DNA from: Chrysochromulina tobinii
Lineage: Eukaryota; Haptophyta; Prymnesiales; Chrysochromulinaceae
Assembly: GCA_001275005.1 (NCBI GenBank)
Contig: JWZX01001526.1
Span: forward strand, 1 to 20,809
Direction: 5' to 3'
DNA: 20,809 nt
In this document: one piece after another, positions 8,601 through 15,967 of the stretch
How the letters are laid out: the number at the start of each line of letters is the position of its first letter
Position numbering within the stretch: position 1 is the first letter of the stretch
The notes under the pieces: generated by a model
What the model was told of the DNA's origin: nothing
Seen by the model: only the letters and a program-made list of their open reading frames with translations
The model's database searches: none
Program-made: the position numbers and the translations under genes

Positions 8601-9190
8601 TCGGCGCGAGAGCCCGCGCTCAAGAACGACTCCAACGCCGCGTCAAACGACGCGTTGGTGATCAGGGTGATGATGTATGACATGAAGATCATCACGGCGC
8701 ACGAGATGGCGGTGACGCACATGTTGGTGCCGACCTGGCGAGGCGTGTAGCCCTTGACCGTCGGGAACGGCTCGCCGCACAGCCCGAGCCAGTACCGCCG
8801 GTAGCAGAAGCAGCACAGCGTGATCTTCAGCACGATCCAACCGAATACTCCTGGCAGGGCGATCATCATGATCGGCTCCACGTAGTTCGAGGTCTCCAGG
8901 TTGAAGAGGTATGGGTCCTCGTCGGCCGATCCCCATTTGAAAATGCCCGCGTCCGGCCGCGTGACTGTCCTAAAGACGGACGTGTCATAGCTGCCATACG
9001 ACGAGCATGTCGGCAGTCCAAACAAGTTGGGCAGCGTCGCGTTCGGACCGTTGCCCTGGAGGAGAAGGCGGTGGAAGGAGCGCGAGGAGTGGGGCACAAA
9101 GGAGGAGTTGCACGGCCTCGCCGACGCGGAGAATCGCACCGCGCTGCTCGTGAGGGCGGCGACCGCGGTCGGCATTGCCAGTTCCCGCAT
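5609..9190 (-). CDS. Prominin-like five-span membrane glycoprotein
   Basis: This 1193-residue protein reads from the ATG at 9190, chosen because its N-terminus (MRELAMPTAVAALTSSAVRF, then SASA) looks like a signal peptide. Longer in-frame starts at 9289 and 9391 exist, but the latter overlaps the divergent neighbour. Membrane spans are near residues 106-130, 155-178, 936-955, 966-988 and 1139-1166. A Cys-rich turn (CCFCYRRYW, 126-134) follows span 1, and a short basic tail ends MEAREVGYYL. This is the N-out, five-span, two-large-loop topology of prominins, which shape plasma-membrane protrusions and cilia in animals. Loop 1 (about 180-930) is unusually long, with many N-glycosylation sites, degenerate Leu-Pro helical repeats and a Cys-rich insert around DNA 7910-8050. 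Loop 2 (about 990-1138) also has paired Cys. Assignment rests on topology and local motifs, so a related five-span family such as tweety-like is the alternative. Confidence 0.7.
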   Translation of the reverse strand: MRELAMPTAVAALTSSAVRFSASARPCNSSFVPHSSRSFHRLLLQGNGPNATLPNLFGLPTCSSYGSYDTSVFRTVTRPDAGIFKWGSADEDPYLFNLETSNYVEPIMMIALPGVFGWIVLKITLCCFCYRRYWLGLCGEPFPTVKGYTPRQVGTNMCVTAISCAVMIFMSYIITLITNASFDAALESFLSAGSRAEALFISAFATGRALLGSALIITAELNAWEALVEARVDTVQLNQSLGCAATVLGTLPNGTALADALGALGSATYLFPPLAMTDALFAELRRPHESYPALIPPVIAWLLMLRSRLAGLPSLPRLGGRLDALNASVLNMSGVPTSIAAQLVAVNESVRSMPNLTLLQHRLGHVHELQTEDNDGPWSGHHICSNIDAQYWGVACHPDGSCPSDRLFCDYSACDASGCGRCELTECELLEAQLQQLRAALLALEPARPLELLENLGAMLKAVPPLVQTATELQAVEIELHALPNLPSRVAEYVALKEVLAQWNPRTIEVSILATQAAANSLLAANTIGILPELERQQAAVEPLDCVGTLINTLLALNATLVRLEPAAVTLVRRLGSLSAALRALPDPVHLNQSIIGLDGAIGALPALATYTAGVYVINAAITAMPSAAALTTGLLALETTRTLSAVHVQMVNATRALSAALGSLPPTGPLKASLGLLVAHRSALPARLTEGLTKINAYHRFGTGSGDPAVAAFFDSLQLDVLALIDTVDAKPDDTELRARLEVVDASLAEVPPTMPLVAQLEALYASIGQRNDFVAVAALDDDGNVVNSTGGGFVANSSVGLPNVTSYIEGLERTLEGLQVVPPVGALSSAWATLRARLGEMPAWGASRPLIVAYEAELDALPSTPASLLEGGTSLYQMLAAVPSLVAQATSAVLAEHTRTTAELDLLELALLGLEGDGYMDDFLDMSPNSWKSYVYSFYVPAALSGCAFLSCCARWGRPSLHAGQLLLVLLPWYILVGASIELPASIVLQDVCGHIPTLASRVLTNFARQEASPGFEYAAGIAAGTAAGAAATSGVPRTRWDVAQEHVIAWLTNCEAGDPFSSFFTPLDTTTSAAQADATAALAALELLPVARTQVDQLAQEAAAVSADAALVRQTVRCGTVHAIYQDARTAVCCDAAYAITAIFIGRFVCLIAMCTATVGAIMGYKRFRRQRDLWGPYASMEAREVGYYL

Positions 9191-9321
9191 AGCCTCAATC
9201 CATTCACTATCCACACCGGGAAAAAGTCCGGTTTCAGTGCAGACGCCGTCTTTATGGTGTTGACCATGTGTCCAAACAAAGGTGTTCATTCTGACACTTA
9301 GTGGCTGTTTCAGTCGGCCAC
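9191..9321. promoter_or_regulatory. Compact divergent promoter region
   Basis: Only about 130 bp separate the preferred starts of the prominin-like gene (minus) and the coiled-coil gene (plus), so both promoters and leaders must share this segment. No TATA-like box is obvious. The assignment depends on the chosen starts. Confidence 0.4.
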
Positions 9322-10920
9322 ATGCGACCGACCCTGCACATCGGCCACAAGAACCACCTCCGCGCGGAAGCGTTCGTCGCGCGAGATCCATCGAGCACTC
9401 CTCGCACCACGCTGTTGCCCTTCAGCGCATTGCCTCCCGTGGGACAAGGCAAGGCGCCCGCTGATGCAGCCCTCGAGCGGCCCACCACCGGAGCCTCGCA
9501 GCGCCACTCCGCACTCAGCTCGCACGGCGACTCGACATACTTTGAGGTACTAGAGGCGGACGTGCTCGCGGCGCAGAAGCGGCTGCGCACGATGGCCATG
9601 CCCCCCGGCGCGACGGCCGTACGCCACTACTCGGAGCGCGAACTGCAGTCGCTCCGCGAGGCTGGTGGCCCGCTGGCAAAGCTCGCGCTCCAAGAGGTGC
9701 TGAGCGACAAGCTGGAGGCGCTCGAGCGCGCGGCGACGGACGTGCTCACGCGCACGTGGCCCGCGGCGCGCGAGGCCGTCGAGGCCGCCCGGAGCTCTCA
9801 CCCGGAGCTCTCGCGCGTCGCTCCGCTGGTGGCGCTGCTCGACGGCATGGACGCGGCACTCCATGACGCAGGGGCGCGCATGGCGGGCAAGGTCGAGGCG
9901 CAGGCGGAGGGCGCATCGGTGGCGGCAAAGGCCCGGCAGGAGCGCGCGCAGCGCCGCGAGGATGGGCGCGTCGGCGAGGGCAGCTCGAGCTCGCTGGCCG
10001 AGGCCGCGGCGATGCGCGCGACGCTCCTGTCCGAGCTTACGGCTCTGGACATCGAGGTTGCGCGACTGGCGGTGGGTGCGTCTCGGGAGTCGATTGCACG
10101 CGAGTGCGCGCGTGAGGCAACGCGCCACCTCGCCGAGTCTGAGGCAACCGAGTCTGAGGCTCTCGACAAGCTACCGGTACGCGCGACTCGACTCGGCCGC
10201 GAGGCGGTCGAGAGGCTCGAGAGTGCGCGAGCGGCGACAGCGCAGCAGCAGCTGCTGCCGCCCGCGCCGCCGCCGCCAACCTTGCTGTCGCGCGCGCCCC
10301 TTGTCGCCGCTCGCGGCGTGGCCGACATCCTGATTCTCGACGACAGCGGCGGCGGTGGCGGCAGCAGCGGCGACGAGGGGCTATGCGGCGGCGATGACGG
10401 TGCTGGCGCAACGGTGCCAGCGGAACTGGTGGCACAGCTGACGGCGGAGGTGGCGGCACTTCGTCGCGAGTTGGATGCCGCGAATGCGAGCACCGCCGCG
10501 CTGACCATGCAGCTCGCCATCGGTGAGACAGAACGCCTGCGCGCCTCCGCGGCTGCGGAGGAAGCGGGCAGAGCGCACGAGCACGCACGCGCGGCGGCCG
10601 CGGAGGCATGCGAGCTGCGCGAGCAGCTCGTGCATGCCAACGAGGCGCGCGAGGCCGCCGAGCGAGCTGCAACGGGTGCGGCACGCCAGTGCGAGCTGCT
10701 GAGCAAGGGCGCGGATGGCGAGGAGACTTTCGAGGCTGTGATGGCAGCGGAGCTGGCGACGATGCGGGAGGCTTACGAAGCCAGGCTGGCGGCGGCGCAG
10801 CAGGCATTGCGGGAGGCACATGCCGCGCATAGGAGAGAGCTGCGCCTCCTCGAGGAGAGCGTGGCGCCCACGAATCGACGGCCCGGCACCGCCCGCCCAG
10901 GCACCGCAGGTGGCCGTTAA
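9322..10920 (+). CDS. Coiled-coil protein of unknown function
   Basis: This 532-residue protein starts at the first in-frame ATG. After a Pro/Ser-rich leader (1-72) it is mostly Ala/Glu/Arg helix. Segments with heptad character are at about 73-95, 105-215, 225-310 and 365-515, broken by a Pro-rich stretch (313-319) and a Gly/Ser/Asp-rich linker (341-363). It ends in NRRPGTARPGTAGGR (518-532); RPGTA-type basic tails are common in flagellar and cytoskeletal proteins of protists, which is only suggestive. There are no enzymatic motifs, signal peptide or membrane span. It is transcribed divergently from the prominin-like gene across about 130 bp, so co-expression is possible. A cilium-associated role for both would be consistent but is inference. 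Confidence 0.72.
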   Translation: MRPTLHIGHKNHLRAEAFVARDPSSTPRTTLLPFSALPPVGQGKAPADAALERPTTGASQRHSALSSHGDSTYFEVLEADVLAAQKRLRTMAMPPGATAVRHYSERELQSLREAGGPLAKLALQEVLSDKLEALERAATDVLTRTWPAAREAVEAARSSHPELSRVAPLVALLDGMDAALHDAGARMAGKVEAQAEGASVAAKARQERAQRREDGRVGEGSSSSLAEAAAMRATLLSELTALDIEVARLAVGASRESIARECAREATRHLAESEATESEALDKLPVRATRLGREAVERLESARAATAQQQLLPPAPPPPTLLSRAPLVAARGVADILILDDSGGGGGSSGDEGLCGGDDGAGATVPAELVAQLTAEVAALRRELDAANASTAALTMQLAIGETERLRASAAAEEAGRAHEHARAAAAEACELREQLVHANEAREAAERAATGAARQCELLSKGADGEETFEAVMAAELATMREAYEARLAAAQQALREAHAAHRRELRLLEESVAPTNRRPGTARPGTAGGR

Positions 10921-11374
10921 GTCGGCCCGTCGCGCATCTTCACCCTGCCTGGCGTGGCCCGGGCTGTCGGCCTGCGGCCGCGCGGCCGACCGTCGCGTGT
11001 TCCGTGTGCGACTCCGACTGTGCGGTGGGATGTGAAAAGTTGCGGCAATCGGGGCCCCGCCGCCCGCGCTCGCTCAATCCAGCAATCTCCACCGAGCTCC
11101 GATCGTGCTTCCTGCTTCGTGGCGGTGTGCGGTCAGGCGAGGGGGCCGCAAATATTTGTCAACAGGTCCCAGTTTTTGTTTTGGGTCCAGGGTGGGAAAT
11201 ATATGCAGCCTCGTGACCTCTGTCTACTCACCACGATCACACCACACGACGGCACGAATCAAAGAGCCCGCCTTCTATAGCAGTTCGCACGGGCCCTAAG
11301 GGCAGCAGGGCGAGACGCCGCCCCTCGCCGAGCCAGTGCGCCCGCCCCCCGCCCCCTCACGCGGGAAAAGACGC
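10921..11374. other. Intergenic region between convergent genes
   Basis: Downstream of the coiled-coil gene and of RPS3 (convergent). Short open frames are present but have no protein-like composition. I see no RNA gene or clear repeat; it probably holds the two 3' untranslated regions and polyadenylation signals. Confidence 0.5.
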
Positions 11375-12070
11375 TCACATCTTCTCCTTCGTCGGGTCGA
11401 GCGAGCCAGTCGGCACCATCGCGACGTCCTCCTTGGGGTCGTGGATGACGATCTGGTCTGGCAGGGCAGTCTTGGGGCCCGTCTTGCCGGTCGGATCCCA
11501 CGGGAGCATGATAGTCACGCGCACACCAAGCATGCCCTGGCGCAGCGCCACGTGGCGCACCGCCGTGACAACGTACGTCCGCTTCGGCTCGCCGGACTTG
11601 ATCATGTAACCGTCGGTGAACTTCATCGACTTGGCGCGCGCGCCCCGGATCTTGCCCGCGACAATGCACTCCACACCCTTGGCGCCGGCTTCCATCACGA
11701 AGCGCACAACGCCGTAGCACGCGCGGCGGACCGCCAGGCCGCCGATCAGCTTGTAGCGCAGCGACTCGCACTGCGACACCGCGCACAGGCCACGGTTGGC
11801 GACCTTCTCAGCGTACAGCTCCACAGAGTTCTCCGCGAATTTCCAGCGCTTCTGCACGACCGAGGTGAGCTCGCGGATGCGGCGGCCCTTCTCGCCGAGC
11901 ACGTTCTGGGTGCGCGTCGCGCGGATGATCACCTCAGTGCGCATCGGCGTCACGCGGACCTCCACGCCCGAATAGCCGTCCTCAGCGAGCTCGCGAATCA
12001 GCAACTCGTTGAGCTCAGCGTAGAAGACACCATCAGCGACGAACTTCCTCTTCTTGCTCGCGTGCGACAT
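11375..12070 (-). CDS. RPS3: 40S ribosomal protein S3 (uS3)
   Basis: This 231-residue protein is the small-subunit ribosomal protein uS3, which sits at the mRNA entry channel. It starts [20 protein letters not shown] and has the type-2 KH domain with the GEKG loop at residues 59-62 ([20 protein letters not shown]). The C-terminal domain contains [20 protein letters not shown] (101-120), [12 protein letters not shown] (149-160) and the conserved [19 protein letters not shown] (182-200), followed by [12 protein letters not shown]. The length is slightly shorter than the roughly 240 residues of animal RPS3, as is usual for protists. The start is fixed by homology; the longer frame to 12211 is a 5' extension with no conserved content. 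No intron interrupts the coding region. Confidence 0.97.
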   Translation of the reverse strand: MSHASKKRKFVADGVFYAELNELLIRELAEDGYSGVEVRVTPMRTEVIIRATRTQNVLGEKGRRIRELTSVVQKRWKFAENSVELYAEKVANRGLCAVSQCESLRYKLIGGLAVRRACYGVVRFVMEAGAKGVECIVAGKIRGARAKSMKFTDGYMIKSGEPKRTYVVTAVRHVALRQGMLGVRVTIMLPWDPTGKTGPKTALPDQIVIHDPKEDVAMVPTGSLDPTKEKM

Positions 12071-12646
12071 TGCTGCCTGATACGGACGGGGGGCAGGGGA
12101 TCGGCGCACGCGCGCGTGAGCCAACGAGCTTGGGCCGCGGCAGGAGCGCCATATCCGCCTGACACAAAAGGCGTGCAAGCGGCCATTTCCCTCTGCCCGC
12201 AGCCAGCGCATCTGCGCGCTCGATTGAGTAGACGCCAGGCGCGGCCTGCAGGTGCCGCAGCCGCCAGGCCGTCAGCGTTCCCGGTGCCAGGCGGCACGGC
12301 CACGGAGACCAACGCAGCAGGGAAGAGGTCGCACCTCACCTTAGGCGACGAGGAGTCTACGCGTTGGGTGGGAAGGGACGCCCCCTCACGGGGGCGTTCA
12401 CAGGAAAAACACGAACAGAAATATCCGCTTCGTGCTTGTGAGATGTCCTCGGTACATGTATATGGAGGCACACCACACCGAGGTCAGAGTTGCGCGGCGC
12501 ACGAAATTACCCTCTCCAAATGTGGACGAATTAGAGTGTGGAACGAGCAAGATCAATGTTTGTCTCGTCCATGCATCCATTCATGTAACATTGACTATAA
12601 AGCGCTCTGACGCCGGTGAAGAGCTACTGAAGCTAGTGTGCCGAGC
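12071..12646. other. Divergent intergenic of RPS3 and the PH-RGS-FHA gene
   Basis: This 576-bp region holds both promoters and 5' leaders. The half near RPS3 is GC-rich; the half near 12400-12610 is more AT-rich and contains the TATA-like element described separately. Open frames on both strands here lack protein-like features. Confidence 0.55.
12596..12601 (+). promoter_or_regulatory. TATA-like element
   Basis: TATAAA occurs 46 bases before the start codon at 12647, in an AT-richer island of otherwise GC-rich DNA. The spacing would allow a transcription start about 30 bases downstream with a very short leader. This is a sequence match only. Confidence 0.35.
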
Positions 12647-15600
12647 ATGCACAGCAGCGATGCCACGCCGATGCCACGCCGCGAATTCATCGCGCTCACC
12701 AAGGTCTTGCAGGAGCCGGCGACGCCACCGCCGCCGATCGTGCGGCCAGCGTCTCCAACCGATGGCACCGTCCACAGTTGGCTCATGCACCAAGGCAAGT
12801 CACGTGGGCAATGGAGTCGGGGGTGGTTTGTTCTGAAGGGGCCCTGGCTGCACCAATATGCATCCCAGCGCTCTTCCCAGCCAAAAGCGAGCTTCTACGT
12901 TTCGTTTGCGATGGTGGAGGGTTTTTCGCAGAGCATGGAGACCGACAGCATCAGCAACGAGATGAGCAGCTTGCACCACGCAACGTTCGAGGAGCTCACG
13001 TACACGCTCCGGATCACCGTGTACACGCCTACCAACGTCAAGCTGCTCAGTGCCATGTCAGGGCCTGCGCTGCACGCGTGGTACGACGGGCTGCGTGCGG
13101 AGGTCGCGTTGCATACGGAGCCAGAGGCACTGCAGGCCAAGGAGCGGGCCGCCGAGGCGCTGCGCCCGGTGCTCACGGCACAGCTGCTGTCCGAGGAGGC
13201 GGCGCGCGGCGCGCGCTTCTGGCGCCGCGCGATCGCACGCGCCCCCACCGCCGAAGCGGACCGCCGCCGCTTGGGGCCCGTGGCCAAGGCAGGGAATCTG
13301 AAGCTGCTCAGGCTTGCGAGAGATGGCGCGGCAGGCGGTTCCGACGGCGGGAGCAGCATTGGCGGAGATAGCGGCAGCGGCGATAGTGGCAGCGGCGATA
13401 GTGGCAGCGGCGTCGGCGTCGGCGTCGGCGGTGGCGAAGGCGCTGGCCGCGGCAGCCCATCACGCCTGGCGAGCTTGACGAAGCGGTCGGAGCCTCCGAG
13501 GCTGTGGGAAAGGAAGCTGTTCGTGTGCCTCTTGGGCGAGTGGCTCTACTTTTATGATGAGGCGCCGCTTGCCAACGGCCGTGACGTAAACGGCCAGGCG
13601 GGCGCATGGGGCGCGGGGCGCGCGCTGCCTTGGAAAGCATGCCTCCACTTAGCGTACGCCACCGTCACCACCCTGCACGACGAACGCGTCGACGAACGCG
13701 GGGGGGGGCGACGCGCCTTCCAGGGCCGCGCCTTTGAGTTGATGACGCCGCTGCTCACGCTGGTGCTCCTGGCGCGGCACGCGGTCGACCGAGACGCGTG
13801 GGTGAGCGCTCTGTGCGCCGCACAGGAGGGGCGAGGTCTCGGAACACTGCCGGCATCGCCGAGCGTCTTTGACGTGCATCACGATGCGCTTGCGGGCGCT
13901 CTGCGGAAGGCGCCAGCAGCCGCCCCCCTTGAGCTTCTCCTCGCCCACCCGCTCGGCCGTTGGCACTTCGGACGCTACCTCGTTGAGATTGGGAGCGGCA
14001 ATGTGACCGACGCCGCCTCCATCATCGCCGCCGCCATCGCTGCTGCCGCCAATCCCAGTTACTCTCCCTCCCGGTCCCCATCCCCGACGCAGCAGCGCGA
14101 GGAGGCTCACGAGCTCCGTGCGGCCCTCGAGGTGCTCGAGACGATTGCCGAGTACAAACGATGCGCGCAGGGCCATGCACGCCAGGAGGTGGTGGCACGA
14201 ATCGAGCGTGGCTGGTCCAAGTCCAAGCTCAGCGCGAACGCGATCCTCGACACGGAGTACGCGACCGTCGACGGCAAGGAAACCTTCGCACCAGTAGAGA
14301 AGATTATCCTGCGACAGGCGAGCCGCCATGTCGACGCCTTCCGAAAATCCGCCCACCATGGCGCCCTATGCGGGCACCTTGCTCCTAAGCAGCTCCGCAT
14401 CTGGCGCGTCGGCGCCTCCTCGGGCGCTGCCGCCGCCACCGAGGCACCGACTCCTCATCCGACTCCTCATCCAACTCCAAGACTTGGAAACCTGCCAGAT
14501 GTATCGGCCGCCTCCGCCTCGCGACGCAGCACCTCGTGGCACTCAGAGTCAGACGCCGATACCACCTTGTCGAGCTTGGACGCGTATCAACCCTTCGGGG
14601 TATACTCCCTCGAAGGGACGATCGTCCTCGGACGCGCCGACCCGCCGCCACCGCCCAAGGATCGGCCCCAAAGCAAACCACTCTTCACCTACCGCTACGT
14701 GCAGCTGTGGCAGCCGGGGGACGACGGCAAGGTGTCACGCACTCACTGCCGCATCGACTGCGGCGCACTCGCTGTCCAAGTCACCGATCTGGGCTCTGCC
14801 CGAGGCACGCACCTCGGCACCGCTGATGGCGAGCTCGTGCGTGCCAGGATGTGGCTGCCCGGCGAGGCGCTCTTCGTGGGCGCATATAGGCTCGAGTACA
14901 TGCTCGACACAGCGCCGCAGCCGCCCAGCGAGCCCGTGCGCCCGTCACGGCGCTCGATGCTCAAGCGGATCGTGGCCGTCGCGGCGCTCGTCAGGCGCCG
15001 GGCTCCGCGATCGAGCGTGCCCACCCGCCTCGCCCCCCCTGAGCTGCACCCCCCCTCCGGCGCGCCGGGCCTCTTGCACTGCGACGGCTCCGCTTTAAGG
15101 TCTCGGTCGCCAGATTCAATCTCGCCCACCTCCGCTCGGCCCCAGCTTTCGTCGCCCCGCCCGCGCTTCGTGGCGGAGGCGGCGGCGGTGGCGGGCAGCG
15201 CGCCGGCGAGCTTCAATCTGGCGGCGAGCTTCAATCTGGCGGCGAGCTTCAATCTGGCGGCGAGCTTCAATCTGGCGGCGGGAGCGCCGGCGAGCTTCGA
15301 GCCCGCCCCGGCTCCCGCCCCGGCTCCCGCACCAGCTCCCGTTCAACCCCCCGTTCAAGCTCCCGCCCCCGCTCCCGCCCGCGCTCCCGCCCTTGCGGCG
15401 GAAGAGGTCGCGGCGGACGCCATTTATTATCGGCTACGCGCGAAACAGAGATCGCTCCGGCGCCTGCCAACGGCGCCGACGGAGGCTGCGGGAGCGGCGC
15501 CGACGGAGGCTGCGGGAGCGGCGCCGACGGAGGCTGCGGGAGCGGCGCCGACGGACACGGCGGCGGGAGCAGCGCCGACGGAGGCTGCGACAGAGGCGGC

Positions 15601-15679
15601 GGGAGCGGGACCAGTCGGTCCGTATGAGCCTCCCACCCGCTTCGAGCTTGGGCCGGGCCCGCTTGGGATTGGCCTGTGA
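12647..15679 (+). CDS. Multidomain signalling protein: PH - PH - RGS-like - FHA
   Basis: This 1010-residue protein starts at the first in-frame ATG (a second in-frame ATG is eight codons on). PH domain 1 (about 42-153) has WLMHQGKSRGQWSRGWFVLK and ends HAWYDGLRAEV. PH domain 2 (about 286-395) has WERKLFVCLLGEWLYFY and ends DRDAWVSALCAA. An RGS-like helical domain (about 405-575) has LLAHPLGRWHFGRYLVE, LETIAEYKR and ANAILDTEYATVDG. The FHA domain (about 650-753) has the conserved GR (IVLGR), SRTHCRI (697-703) and DLGSARGTHLG (714-724). Between them are DSGSG and TPHP linkers. The C-terminus is disordered, with four ASFNLA units, Ala-Pro runs and PTEAAGA repeats. Known roles of the families suggest phosphoinositide binding (PH), Galpha GTPase regulation (RGS) and phosphothreonine binding (FHA), so it probably links membrane, G-protein and kinase signals. 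The RGS call is the weakest of the four. Confidence 0.85.
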   Translation: MHSSDATPMPRREFIALTKVLQEPATPPPPIVRPASPTDGTVHSWLMHQGKSRGQWSRGWFVLKGPWLHQYASQRSSQPKASFYVSFAMVEGFSQSMETDSISNEMSSLHHATFEELTYTLRITVYTPTNVKLLSAMSGPALHAWYDGLRAEVALHTEPEALQAKERAAEALRPVLTAQLLSEEAARGARFWRRAIARAPTAEADRRRLGPVAKAGNLKLLRLARDGAAGGSDGGSSIGGDSGSGDSGSGDSGSGVGVGVGGGEGAGRGSPSRLASLTKRSEPPRLWERKLFVCLLGEWLYFYDEAPLANGRDVNGQAGAWGAGRALPWKACLHLAYATVTTLHDERVDERGGGRRAFQGRAFELMTPLLTLVLLARHAVDRDAWVSALCAAQEGRGLGTLPASPSVFDVHHDALAGALRKAPAAAPLELLLAHPLGRWHFGRYLVEIGSGNVTDAASIIAAAIAAAANPSYSPSRSPSPTQQREEAHELRAALEVLETIAEYKRCAQGHARQEVVARIERGWSKSKLSANAILDTEYATVDGKETFAPVEKIILRQASRHVDAFRKSAHHGALCGHLAPKQLRIWRVGASSGAAAATEAPTPHPTPHPTPRLGNLPDVSAASASRRSTSWHSESDADTTLSSLDAYQPFGVYSLEGTIVLGRADPPPPPKDRPQSKPLFTYRYVQLWQPGDDGKVSRTHCRIDCGALAVQVTDLGSARGTHLGTADGELVRARMWLPGEALFVGAYRLEYMLDTAPQPPSEPVRPSRRSMLKRIVAVAALVRRRAPRSSVPTRLAPPELHPPSGAPGLLHCDGSALRSRSPDSISPTSARPQLSSPRPRFVAEAAAVAGSAPASFNLAASFNLAASFNLAASFNLAAGAPASFEPAPAPAPAPAPAPVQPPVQAPAPAPARAPALAAEEVAADAIYYRLRAKQRSLRRLPTAPTEAAGAAPTEAAGAAPTEAAGAAPTDTAAGAAPTEAATEAAGAGPVGPYEPPTRFELGPGPLGIGL
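13367..13411 (+). repeat. In-frame 15-bp tandem repeat coding DSGSG x3
   Basis: Three 15-base units (GATAGYGGCAGCGGC) lie at 13367-13381, 13382-13396 and 13397-13411 in the linker before the second PH domain, followed by GTCGGC repeats coding Val-Gly. Confidence 0.85.
15205..15276 (+). repeat. In-frame 18-bp tandem repeat coding ASFNLA x4
   Basis: Four exact copies of GGCGAGCTTCAATCTGGC run head to tail, giving ASFNLA units at about residues 854-877 of the PH-RGS-FHA protein. A partial fifth unit follows after GGCGGGAGCGCC. Exact identity indicates recent expansion. Confidence 0.92.
15472..15543 (+). repeat. In-frame 24-bp tandem repeat coding PTEAAGA x3
   Basis: Three exact copies of a 24-base unit (GGCGCCGACGGAGGCTGCGG plus GAGC) lie at 15472-15495, 15496-15519 and 15520-15543, with degenerate copies to about 15610. 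They code PTEAAGAA in the disordered C-terminus of the PH-RGS-FHA protein. Confidence 0.92.
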
Positions 15680-15858
15680 GCGACGCGGTCGCGGTCGGCG
15701 GAGGCGTCTTCATCGCGGAAGTGCATGCCGGCGGCGCGGCCGAGTAGCAAGGCCTGCGCGTCGAATCGGCGATTTAGTTTGGATAGTGGAAGAGTAGCTT
15801 TTTAGAGGTCAGGCAGTCAGCAGTGAAAGCAGAGCAAGTCAAAAGTAGCCAACGTGCC

Positions 15859-15915
15859 GAAGTCAATTCAAGTCGTACAATTCGATAGGTTGCCTGTTGT
15901 TTATGACTTGACTTC
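15859..15915. repeat. Dispersed repeat family, copy C
   Basis: The ends GAAGTCAA (15859-15866) and TTGACTTC (15908-15915) are inverted repeats, and the interior holds CGATAGGTTGCCTGTTGTTTATGACTT, matching the core of the element at 5190-5209. It lies just upstream of the SGNH hydrolase start and is open in that frame. No clean flanking duplication is seen. Confidence 0.65.
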
Positions 15916-15967
15916 AGCGGCAAGTTTGCCCGTTCACAGCCATTTTTCAGGAGTTCATGACGAGATC

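Noticed and set aside
9798-10706. 302-codon minus-strand open frame inside the coiled-coil gene
   Set aside because: Composition is Ser/Ala/Arg low-complexity caused by the antisense of Ala/Glu/Arg codons; the plus strand gives proper heptads.
11336-12610. 424-codon plus-strand open frame across the RPS3 locus
   Set aside because: It is antisense to the clearly homologous RPS3 gene and its translation is His/Arg/Ala-rich without motifs; GC-rich antisense shadow.
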